Shown here: positions 37,892 to 45,475 of the stretch, piece by piece
How positions within the stretch are numbered: position 1 is the first letter of the stretch
Layout: each line of letters opens with the position of its first letter
Assembly: GCA_028698995.1 (NCBI GenBank)
Contig: JAQVVM010000001.1
Span: forward strand, 140,614-204,613
Length of the DNA: 64,000 bases
Origin: Bacteroidales bacterium
Lineage (GTDB): Bacteria > Bacteroidota > Bacteroidia > Bacteroidales > PXBB01
Direction: 5' to 3'
Notes under the pieces: generated by a model
Database searches by the model: none
What the model was told of the DNA's origin: nothing
The model's input: only the letters and a program-made list of their open reading frames with translations
Position numbers and translations under genes: made by a program

Positions 37892-38941
37892 TTAACAACC
37901 GCCTTTAACAGGAATGCTTACTGGCATATTTATTACTGAAGTTGTATCAATGACTTCTTTTTGTTCCAAAGGATAATTTCGTATTAGGTCTTCTGAAAAA
38001 ACTCTTGATGAAGTCTGAGTGTTTTTCATGGTTTCATATATAAATGAATTGGCTCCATACTTAAGCGAGTATGCATTATAACCCAAAACACGTAAAAATG
38101 CAGTAGAAAATGCACCATGTTGTCCTGTGAAACAATATACCAAAACCTTTTTATCTGAAGGAATATTCAGTAATTTCTCTGTAGAATGAAATGATTTCTT
38201 AGGAGTGAATTGATTGGCTCCCATCAGATGTCCAAGTTTATAAAGGTCTTCAGTCCAGTAATTAATGACAAAATATTTGTCTAAGTCATTTTTAATATCA
38301 TTAAACCCAACAAAGTTATTTTTTATATCTTCTTTGAGGAGTAAATCAACCCTATGTCTTAAAACAGAATACATGTTTTTTTCGTCAGAAAGTAGTTGTG
38401 GTAAATTTATTTTTGGAAGCAGGGGGGAACTCCCGGTATCTAATTTCCCTTCCATTTCGGATGATAAAGCCGGCAGCCAATTGTTCTCTGCAATGCTTTT
38501 GTGCCAAGATGCCATGCCGAATTGTAAAGAAAAAACGTTGTTGTAACCTAGCAATCGTAGAAGGCAGCAAACATAAGCTGAACGTGACCCAATATCACAA
38601 GCTAACACAATACTGTCAAAGCTGTTAGGTTCAATAATATTTTCAAAAAATGAGAGAATACTGTCGGGTTTAATATTGAATGCACCTTTTATATGTCCCA
38701 TATCGTAGAATTCTTCATCTCTTATATCAATGACTAAGAAATTATTGTCAATATTTTCATAAACAACATCTGCGTTTAAAAGGGCAGGGACATTTTCACT
38801 GTTAATATAATTGCCGCTTTCTTCAAGATAAGTCAGCAATTGAGCCGACACGTCTGTTTGATTATCTTTTGTTTCTTTATTGCTGTTACAAGCACTGAAA
38901 ATGATGATAAAAAGCAATAAAATAAATGTGCTATTTTTCAT
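37892..38941 (-). CDS. Lipoprotein with two rhodanese domains and C-terminal KGGC
   Basis: A 349-residue protein, started at the ATG at 38941 because that Met begins a lipoprotein signal peptide (lipobox IIIFSAC, Cys18); it overlaps the cytochrome b gene by 11 bp. Rhodanese domain 1 (about 60-145) has IDIRDEEFYDMGHIKGA and the loop LACDIGSRS with catalytic Cys115. Domain 2 (about 190-300) has VINYWTEDLYKLGHL and VYCFTGQHG with Cys270. Both active cysteines are kept, unlike in the two other rhodanese genes of the operon. The 40-residue tail ends P-V-K-G-G-C (346-349). It is probably a periplasmic sulfurtransferase or carrier anchored by lipid. Confidence 0.85.
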   Translation of the reverse strand: MKNSTFILLLFIIIFSACNSNKETKDNQTDVSAQLLTYLEESGNYINSENVPALLNADVVYENIDNNFLVIDIRDEEFYDMGHIKGAFNIKPDSILSFFENIIEPNSFDSIVLACDIGSRSAYVCCLLRLLGYNNVFSLQFGMASWHKSIAENNWLPALSSEMEGKLDTGSSPLLPKINLPQLLSDEKNMYSVLRHRVDLLLKEDIKNNFVGFNDIKNDLDKYFVINYWTEDLYKLGHLMGANQFTPKKSFHSTEKLLNIPSDKKVLVYCFTGQHGAFSTAFLRVLGYNAYSLKYGANSFIYETMKNTQTSSRVFSEDLIRNYPLEQKEVIDTTSVINMPVSIPVKGGC

Positions 38942-39581
38942 TGTCGTTAAGATTTTGATTTTTTTCTTTCTCATCTTCTTCTTCAAGTTCTTCCCATCCT
39001 GTAAGCATTGCTTTTAAATTAGAGGTCAGTGTGTGACCGGTAGTAATTAAGTAAAGATGTACTATCACAAATGCAATAAGTATAAATGCTCCAAATGTAT
39101 GCACAAGTGCAATGGGTTCTACTGATTCAATTCTGAGGGATTCAATTTTTCCGGCTTGTGGGTATCTGTAAAACATATATAGTAATCCCGAAACAACCAT
39201 AACCGGAATAAAAATAACTTTTAATCCGAGATATACAAGCCGTTGTAAGGGATTGAGTTTGCTTAGAAGGGTTTTACGTGTGGGGTGAGGGGCATTTTTA
39301 AATATACCCAGAATATAATATTCTGCCTGTGCTTTTAGGTTTTTAAAAGTGGGCATATATTGCCTCCATTCACCGGTGGTGAAGTGCCAGAAAACAGTGA
39401 AGATTATTAAAACAATAAGCGAGATAGCAGCCAAATTATGAACTACAACAGCCTGCTCAAAACCAAATAAACGTAATGAACCATGAATCTCGAATCCGGT
39501 TGCTGCTAATAAAAAAATTAATGCGGCTTGCATCCAATGCCAGAATCTTTCAAAGCCTTTATATACATATACCTTTTTCAT
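38931..39581 (-). CDS. Cytochrome b561-type membrane subunit
   Basis: A 216-residue diheme membrane cytochrome of the b561 / Ni-Fe hydrogenase / thiosulfate-reductase B type. I start it at the ATG at 39581 (MKKVYVYKGFERFWHW); a frame four codons longer would need a TTG. There are four or five membrane helices with heme-ligand candidates H15, H48, H66 and the pair in ALVHTFGAF and FVIVHLYL. The tail is acidic (EELEEEDEKEK). It follows the octaheme cytochrome by 30 bp and probably passes electrons from menaquinol to it. Confidence 0.85.
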   Translation of the reverse strand: MKKVYVYKGFERFWHWMQAALIFLLAATGFEIHGSLRLFGFEQAVVVHNLAAISLIVLIIFTVFWHFTTGEWRQYMPTFKNLKAQAEYYILGIFKNAPHPTRKTLLSKLNPLQRLVYLGLKVIFIPVMVVSGLLYMFYRYPQAGKIESLRIESVEPIALVHTFGAFILIAFVIVHLYLITTGHTLTSNLKAMLTGWEELEEEDEKEKNQNLNDNEK

Positions 39582-39611
39582 AAAGATAATCAATTATTGA
39601 TGGTGAAAACT

Positions 39612-41207
39612 TTATTGTTTTTTACGTTGCATTATTTTCCATGAAACAAAACGCAGAAGGGCATGTGAAAATACACCAATGAGGGACAGAATGAGAATAA
39701 TTATTCCTAAAGTATCGAAAGCGGCGTTATTGCTGTTTGCAGGGATGTAAACATCTGCCAGCCCTTTTAATCTGCCATCTTGACGTGTGTGGCAATCTTC
39801 ACATTTTAGTGCATCTTCAGATTTTGATACCATGTGACTTATGGGTAGGTACATACGGGTATCAATAAAACCATAATGACCACTGTAAGGCAAACCTACA
39901 TATTCCATTCCTTTGCGCAAAGCTGCTTCCCAGTCGAGGTCAACCCATAATGCACCCTGACCTTCTTCTGCAGCCCACAATTTGGCCTGAATCAGGGTCT
40001 TATACTCCAAATCATAGGGCTGTCTTCCTCTGTGGATTTTTACAGGTACAATTTTAGAATTTCTGTCTCTGTATGAACCGAAAAGCGTATTTATATTAAT
40101 AGTGTCCGTATTGATAATGTCTGTAATCAAATGATGATCGGCTGTGCCATTGAAAAATACATATTCTGGCTTTACATTGGTGGCCCAGTTAAAGTCACCC
40201 TTTGTCGATAAATAGATGTCATTTCCTAAAGAATCTTTTACGGAATAAGGAAGACCGTCTTTTCTTCTTCCGGCTGTTGACCAATCCCAGAACATTTTAG
40301 TGGGATTAACTTTAGCATAAGTAGGTATATGACAAGTGCGACAATCTACTTTAACAGTATGTTCATTTAGCTTATTATTGGTATGAGGGAAATTTCCATG
40401 GCAATCCTCACATCTTGCTCTGTTTTCAGCCGTTGAAGAAACAGCATAGTATTTTCCTCGCATGATATGCCTTTCTGTAACATGGCAGTCAACGCACGAC
40501 ATATCAAGACCATCTTTTCCCATGTGGACATCCACGTTCTGATCACAATCAAGGAGCGCTGTTTCTAAGTCTCCATGTTTTATATTATTGCCACCTGCAC
40601 TCAAAAAATGACAATAGCCACAATTCTCTTTGCCGGGAATACCTACATGTTGGACAATATTTCTGTAATCAGGAGCTTCTTCTCCCATTGGAGGGTATCC
40701 GGCACCGCCAGTTGCCTTTTCATAAGTGCCGGTTTTGTCATGACAAATCAGGCAGTCAATATTGTAGGGATTAGAATGATCAAAGGTTTTGTCTTTCCAT
40801 CCATATCCTATATGACATTTATTACATGCTTCTTCGTTGCTTAAAATACCGGTACAAAAATTATTTAAAAGATTTCTTTTGCCAAGGTAGGTTATCCCTC
40901 TACCCTCAATATATGCTTCGCGCTCCCAGTTCCAATGTGCATTGGACATTACTTCTGTGCCTCTTTCCGTGTGGCACGACAAACATGCAGCCGTAACTTC
41001 ATGAGGAGAATTGAAATCTTTTTGTAACTCGGGTAACTTGGAGTGATCAACCGATGGTATATGTTCCTCACTATACTGCTCTTTCAAAAGTGCCAAACTG
41101 TCTTCTTCAACGATTGACTCAGATAATACCATGGAAATAACTGCCAATGGAATAACGACTACTATGATAAAAGTAAACGTTCGCTTAAAACTGTCAATAA
41201 AATTCAC
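39612..41207 (-). CDS. Octaheme c-type cytochrome, tetrathionate reductase family
   Basis: A 531-residue protein with eight CxxCH heme motifs at residues 75, 128, 152, 196, 238, 266, 289 and 469, the spacing of the octaheme tetrathionate-reductase (OTR-like) family. It has a membrane helix at each end (about 10-28 and 500-520), so it is anchored with the heme domain outside. Family members reduce tetrathionate, nitrite or hydroxylamine in vitro; the physiological substrate is open. The start is GTG at 41207: the nearby ATG at 41209 is out of frame and no other in-frame start is close. It is the first gene of a six-gene sulfur operon. Confidence 0.9.
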   Translation of the reverse strand: MNFIDSFKRTFTFIIVVVIPLAVISMVLSESIVEEDSLALLKEQYSEEHIPSVDHSKLPELQKDFNSPHEVTAACLSCHTERGTEVMSNAHWNWEREAYIEGRGITYLGKRNLLNNFCTGILSNEEACNKCHIGYGWKDKTFDHSNPYNIDCLICHDKTGTYEKATGGAGYPPMGEEAPDYRNIVQHVGIPGKENCGYCHFLSAGGNNIKHGDLETALLDCDQNVDVHMGKDGLDMSCVDCHVTERHIMRGKYYAVSSTAENRARCEDCHGNFPHTNNKLNEHTVKVDCRTCHIPTYAKVNPTKMFWDWSTAGRRKDGLPYSVKDSLGNDIYLSTKGDFNWATNVKPEYVFFNGTADHHLITDIINTDTININTLFGSYRDRNSKIVPVKIHRGRQPYDLEYKTLIQAKLWAAEEGQGALWVDLDWEAALRKGMEYVGLPYSGHYGFIDTRMYLPISHMVSKSEDALKCEDCHTRQDGRLKGLADVYIPANSNNAAFDTLGIIILILSLIGVFSHALLRFVSWKIMQRKKQ

Positions 41208-41234
41208 ATTAAAAGGGTTTAAAAGTTTACTCTA

Positions 41235-41242
41235 CAAAATTA
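41235..41242 (-). promoter_or_regulatory. Possible -7 element of the sulfur/cytochrome operon
   Basis: TAATTTTG on the minus strand, 28 nt upstream of the GTG start. No TTG is found at the right distance upstream, so only the -7 box supports it. Confidence 0.35.
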
Positions 41243-41337
41243 TTTAATAAATGCAATAAAAAACCTTTTTGTAGTAATTTATATTAATTATAAATTATCT
41301 AATTATTTCAATATGTATATATGTGTTCAATATTGTC

Positions 41338-42759
41338 TTAAGACATGGCATCAAAATAAGCCATCGAACATAAATTGTCAATTGTTGTTTGTTCATTTTC
41401 AAAATAAATTTCATTGATTAAGAAAGGAGGGGGCACTCTTTTAATTTTTCCAATTAAATCATAAATGAGTAATTGATAGGGAATTTTATCTGCAATATTT
41501 TCTGTTTTAAGTAAAAGGGTTTCTTTATCAATTTCCACAAAGGTTTTACTATTAAAATTTAAATCAATAGTGTTAATGATTGCTTTAAAATTGCTTTTAA
41601 AAACTTGGCGTTCTTTTTCAAAATCGCATTTAAAAAGTATATCTTCAACTCTTATGGCCTGTGCCAACCATGATTTGGTTAATTCTATGAGGGCCTTAAA
41701 ATGGAAAGAATTATATTTTTCCAATTCATTTCGAGAAGGGAATTCGTGTGATTTTAAAAATTCATAAAAATGAGCTATATCACTGGCCGGTAATGTCCAG
41801 ATGGCACAATCATAAGGTTTTATGAGGGTGTTAAAATTAACATGAATATTATTTTTATTTCCAAATTCGATGAATTCAGGAATTTCATATCTGTTAAGCC
41901 GCATGGGACATACAACAAAAGAAAAATGAGTGCTTTTTTCAGAACAATAATTTTTGAAATATGAAATATTATTTAAAGTATTCTGCAATTTTGCATTTAT
42001 TCGTATGTTTTCATAGGTCTCCTTTTGTAAAGAGTCTATTGATACATTGATATTAAAAGAACTACTGTTTAAATACTTTATTACTTTATCATTAAGTACA
42101 GTTCCATTGGTAGTGCAGGTGATTTTTAATGAGGGGTTTAGTGCTGAAATGAGATCCCATATTTCATAATAGGTGTTTATCAAAAAAGGTTCTCCTCCCG
42201 AAAAATTGACCGATTTGAGATGGGGGATAAATTCTTTAAGCTGGTTAATAAATTCACGATTAAAAATTTCCTTAAAAATATTTGATTGCATCTTTTTTTC
42301 TTCCTTACCCGAAGAAAGAGATGCGTTACACATGATACAACTCAAATTGCAGGTATTATCCAAAGTAAAATCCATGTATGATGGATATCCGTTCTTGTTT
42401 ATGGGGTGATTATCATAAGTCAAAGCCAGAACATTGCTGTAATTTTTATTCATCAGATGAACTTGGCAAAAATCACAAAACGTTCCCAGTCTTTTATTTT
42501 TAATATTTTTTCTTAGGTTTTCAAATTTTTTTCCGAACCAAACCTGATTTAAAGATTTATCAACAATATTATCAAGGTTATAATTCTGGCAACAAGGAGT
42601 TATGCCTCCGTTTCTGTTAATTCGTAAGCTGTTAAAGGGGGCAAAACAAATAAATCTTGTCTTATCCTTTTCTCGTAATAAGTTGTATGGCCTTAAAACT
42701 GATCCAGGAATTCTTTCTGAAAGTGAATGAGTGTGTTTTTTTCTAAAAAATCCAAACAT
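41338..42759 (-). CDS. Radical SAM protein of the twitch/SPASM type, function unknown
   Basis: A 473-residue radical SAM enzyme. The SAM-binding cluster is C137-x3-C141-x2-C144 (TCNLSCIMCN), followed by KSVNFSGGEPFLIN and TTNGTVLNDKVI. Before it, four Cys (C38, C56/57, C95, C98) sit in CFAPFNSLRINRNGGITPCCQ-like and FCDFCQ contexts, matching a twitch or SPASM auxiliary cluster placed at the N-terminus. The C-terminal 130 residues have no recognised domain. It stands alone, with no peptide precursor gene visible beside it. Maturation of a peptide or protein, or sugar or cell-surface chemistry, are all possible. Confidence 0.7.
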   Translation of the reverse strand: MFGFFRKKHTHSLSERIPGSVLRPYNLLREKDKTRFICFAPFNSLRINRNGGITPCCQNYNLDNIVDKSLNQVWFGKKFENLRKNIKNKRLGTFCDFCQVHLMNKNYSNVLALTYDNHPINKNGYPSYMDFTLDNTCNLSCIMCNASLSSGKEEKKMQSNIFKEIFNREFINQLKEFIPHLKSVNFSGGEPFLINTYYEIWDLISALNPSLKITCTTNGTVLNDKVIKYLNSSSFNINVSIDSLQKETYENIRINAKLQNTLNNISYFKNYCSEKSTHFSFVVCPMRLNRYEIPEFIEFGNKNNIHVNFNTLIKPYDCAIWTLPASDIAHFYEFLKSHEFPSRNELEKYNSFHFKALIELTKSWLAQAIRVEDILFKCDFEKERQVFKSNFKAIINTIDLNFNSKTFVEIDKETLLLKTENIADKIPYQLLIYDLIGKIKRVPPPFLINEIYFENEQTTIDNLCSMAYFDAMS

Positions 42760-42869
42760 GAGGGTAAAATAATATGTAAAATTAATTTATTTTATTAATT
42801 AGCAATTAGCATTTAATAATCAGTCGTGTCTGATAAAAATTACGAGCCATAACTTAAGTTTAATATTAC

Positions 42870-43041
42870 GGTGCTCTGCACCTAAATTATCACTCATTGT
42901 ATTTTTTTACAAATATTATGGGACGCTGTCCCAATAAGTCATACATTATTTTTAAAAAAGAACATAATTATTAAAGTTGCTCCAGAGGAGCAAAATATTT
43001 GTAAATAAATATAACAAGACAAAAGCAAGCTCCAGAGGAGC
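42870..43041. repeat. Cluster of four short palindromes
   Basis: Four perfect 5-bp stems with 3-nt loops: GGTGC-TCT-GCACC (42870-42882), GGGAC-GCT-GTCCC (42920-42932) and GCTCC-AGA-GGAGC twice (42979-42991 and 43029-43041). Starts are 50, 59 and 50 bp apart. They fill the non-coding interval 42760-43200. They resemble short dispersed palindromes I recall from other Bacteroidota intergenic regions. Confidence 0.75.
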
Positions 43042-43213
43042 GTCATATTATACATAACAGTATTAATCAGGGTTTCCTTTCTTGATATTAATTTTTATCG
43101 GACTACAGTGATTAATATTATAAAAATGACATTTGAAGCTTAGGTGTTTTTTTTAAACACATTGATGAGTTTGATATTTGGAAAACCTAAACTGTAAAAT
43201 TTGAAAATAAAAC

Positions 43214-43244
43214 TTGCATTTAGAGTTAAAAAATCTTATTTTTG
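43214..43244 (+). promoter_or_regulatory. Promoter of the OmpA-family gene
   Basis: TTG (43214-43216), a 20-nt spacer and TATTTTTG (43237-43244) match the phylum consensus. Predicted start about 43251, with an 80-nt A/T-rich leader. Confidence 0.65.
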
Positions 43245-43331
43245 TAGTATATGAAAAAAAACAAGTAATTTTGTAACCAATTTAACTTTCATAAGTAAAA
43301 CACATTGTATTAACGTTTTAAATTTATTAAT

Positions 43332-44693
43332 ATGAAATCATTTAAAATTACACTATGCATTTTAATAGCATCATTTCTGTTGTTGAATAAGGTGCAAAGC
43401 CAGGAATCAGAAATTTTTGATAAATTTTCCCTAGGATTAAATTTTGGCTCACTATTAAATTACGGAGATATTAAACAGTTTGATTGGTACCCTTTAAAGG
43501 ATGAGCTTAAATGGGGTGGTGGTGCTGTATTGAATTATCAGATTTCGCCTATAGTGTCATTACAATTACAAGGTTTATTGGGAAATGTTTCCGGTGTTAA
43601 GAGAACTTTTAGAAGTCAGAATGGTTCTTTCTATGGTGAACCGGCCAATTTAAAATTTGATGCGCAGATTTATGAGGGTAGTTTAAATACGACTGTAAGT
43701 TTAAGTCGTTGGTTTGCTCCCAAACTGAAATGTAACAAATGGCTTAACGTTTATGCAATGGCAGGGTTAGGACTCGTAAACTTCAGAACACAGCTAAGAA
43801 ATTATAAAACGGATGCTTTTATTAAAAGCTTTGGTTGGTCTTCTCAGGGAACTGTAAAAGAAAAAATGACCACAGAAACCGTATTTACTGTCGGTTTAGG
43901 TACGAGGATTCGTGTCAGTAAGAAGATCGATATTAACCTCGAAGCATCATTAAGAAATCTTAATTCTGATAAGTTTGATGCTTATGTAAGACCAAATAAT
44001 GCAAATGATAAATATGGTTACACTTCTATAGGTATTGTATATCGTTTTGGAAAAAGAGAAAGACATATGGAGTGGGCTTTGCCTTCAGATCTTGAACAGG
44101 CCAGAGACGTTATTGCTCTTGATGGTGTTAATAGAAGAATTGATGAACTGAATAATAAAGTTAGTGATTTGGAAAACAAACTTGCTAATCTTCCACAACC
44201 GGTTGAAACAACTGGAGGTTTAGCTCCTGAAGATTTACAGAGATTGGCTGAACTTAATCAGAAACTTAATGAACTGGATGAGAAAAACAGGGATCTCAAT
44301 AATAGGATTGTCAATCTGCAAGGAACTACAACCACTACTCAAACTATTGTCAGCAGTGATGGTACTGTTCGTCCAGTTATATTCTCGGTTTTCTTTGATG
44401 TGAACAAATCAGATATTGACAGAAGAAATCACGAAAGAATTGCAGAAGCAGCACGTATGTTAATTGCTGATCCTTCTATTAATATGGAATTGGTAGGACA
44501 TGCTGACAAAACAGGTGGACAGAGATATAATGAGTTACTTAGTGAAAGAAGAGCAAAAGCAGTTCGTGATATTCTTGTCAGCCAGTATGGAATTGCTACA
44601 ACAAGACTTACTGTGAGCTATAAAGGATTCTCAACACCTTTATCAAATTCGAATTACGATGTTAACAGAAGGGTTGATTTCTTAATCAAATAA
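43332..44693 (+). CDS. OmpA-family outer-membrane protein
   Basis: A 453-residue outer-membrane protein. The signal peptide covers about residues 1-23 (NKVQSQ). An eight-strand-like beta-barrel (about 30-240) ends IGIVYRFGKRERH. A coiled-coil linker follows (about 265-335; VNRRIDELNNKVSDLENKLANL). The C-terminal OmpA peptidoglycan-binding domain has FFDVNKSDIDRRNHERI, MELVGHADKTGGQRYNELLSERRA and RRVDFLIK. It probably tethers the outer membrane to the cell wall. Its own promoter and terminator make it a single-gene unit. Confidence 0.9.
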   Translation: MKSFKITLCILIASFLLLNKVQSQESEIFDKFSLGLNFGSLLNYGDIKQFDWYPLKDELKWGGGAVLNYQISPIVSLQLQGLLGNVSGVKRTFRSQNGSFYGEPANLKFDAQIYEGSLNTTVSLSRWFAPKLKCNKWLNVYAMAGLGLVNFRTQLRNYKTDAFIKSFGWSSQGTVKEKMTTETVFTVGLGTRIRVSKKIDINLEASLRNLNSDKFDAYVRPNNANDKYGYTSIGIVYRFGKRERHMEWALPSDLEQARDVIALDGVNRRIDELNNKVSDLENKLANLPQPVETTGGLAPEDLQRLAELNQKLNELDEKNRDLNNRIVNLQGTTTTTQTIVSSDGTVRPVIFSVFFDVNKSDIDRRNHERIAEAARMLIADPSINMELVGHADKTGGQRYNELLSERRAKAVRDILVSQYGIATTRLTVSYKGFSTPLSNSNYDVNRRVDFLIK

Positions 44694-44716
44694 TTCAACG
44701 TTTTTTAATAAAAATT

Positions 44717-44748
44717 AAAAGCCGGTTTATCAAAGCCGGCTTTTTTTT
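44717..44748. terminator. Terminator after the OmpA-family gene
   Basis: A 9-bp stem AAAAGCCGG/CCGGCTTTT (44717-44725 with 44736-44744) with a 10-nt loop and a T8 run on the plus strand. The A-tract on the other side lets it work for the convergent methyltransferase gene, whose last codons (from 44730) overlap the hairpin. Confidence 0.8.
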
Positions 44749-45269
44749 GTTTTATAGAAGTAGTCCCATAAAACAATTCCCACAGTCACAGCAATATTAA
44801 ATGAGTGTTTTGTGCCAAACTGTGGAATTTCTATGGCCTTATCAATGATGTTTAAAACACTGTCATCAACACCCGAAACCTCGTTACCAAATACAAAAGC
44901 AGTTTTAAAATTTTTGTTGGGCTCAAAATAAAAAATATCAATACTTGTATCCGTTTGTTCAAGGGCAAATATTTTATACTCTTGTGCTTTGAGGTAAGCT
45001 ATAGCTTCTGTGGTCTTTTCAAAGTATTTCCAACGGACAGATTCTGTCGCCCCAAGAGCTGTTTTGTGTATATCTTTGTGGGGAGGTTTTCCAGTGATGC
45101 CACATAAAAGCACTTCTGTTACTGAAAAGGCATCAGCTGTGCGAAAAACAGATCCCACATTATTAAGACTTCTGATATTATCCAATACAATAACCACAGG
45201 CAATTTAGTTTGATTTCGGAATGTTTCTATATCTGGTCTGTTAAGCTCTTCCAGCTTTAATTTTTTCAT
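44730..45269 (-). CDS. SpoU/TrmH-family RNA methyltransferase (short form)
   Basis: A 179-residue SPOUT methyltransferase made of the knot domain only. Motif 1 is LDNIRSLNNVGSVFRTADAF, motif 2 FVFGNEVSGVDD and motif 3 HSFNIAVTVGIVLWDYF. It has no N-terminal substrate-binding domain, unlike the 256-residue paralogue at 18826. Its length and motifs resemble tRNA Gm18 (TrmH-like) enzymes, but the target is not provable here. It is convergent with the OmpA-family gene. Confidence 0.87.
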   Translation of the reverse strand: MKKLKLEELNRPDIETFRNQTKLPVVIVLDNIRSLNNVGSVFRTADAFSVTEVLLCGITGKPPHKDIHKTALGATESVRWKYFEKTTEAIAYLKAQEYKIFALEQTDTSIDIFYFEPNKNFKTAFVFGNEVSGVDDSVLNIIDKAIEIPQFGTKHSFNIAVTVGIVLWDYFYKTKKSRL

Positions 45270-45420
45270 AGTTTAGAAGATTGAATATATATGTTATACC
45301 GTTTTCAATAGATATTATTCCATAATATTTTTGGTCAGCCCGTTTGCTGTTTTTCCATATTTTGCTGCAACTGAATACAAATTTGTATTATGGATTAATA
45401 CTTACAAAAATAGTAAAAAT

Positions 45421-45454
45421 AAAAACGACCATACTTTTCAGTATGATCGTTTTT
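45421..45454. terminator. Terminator of the giant T9SS gene
   Basis: A 12-bp stem with one mismatch around the loop TTTTCA, flanked by A5 and T5 runs, 22 bp after the stop at 45476 on the minus strand. Works in both directions. Confidence 0.7.
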
Positions 45455-45475
45455 GAATTAAGGAAGTGATTTTAT

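Noticed and set aside
35486..38941. The terminal Cys of KGGC as part of a CaaX-like or DNA-level repeat signal
   Set aside because: The Cys is the last residue in all three and the codons differ, so neither a CaaX box nor a copied DNA repeat fits.
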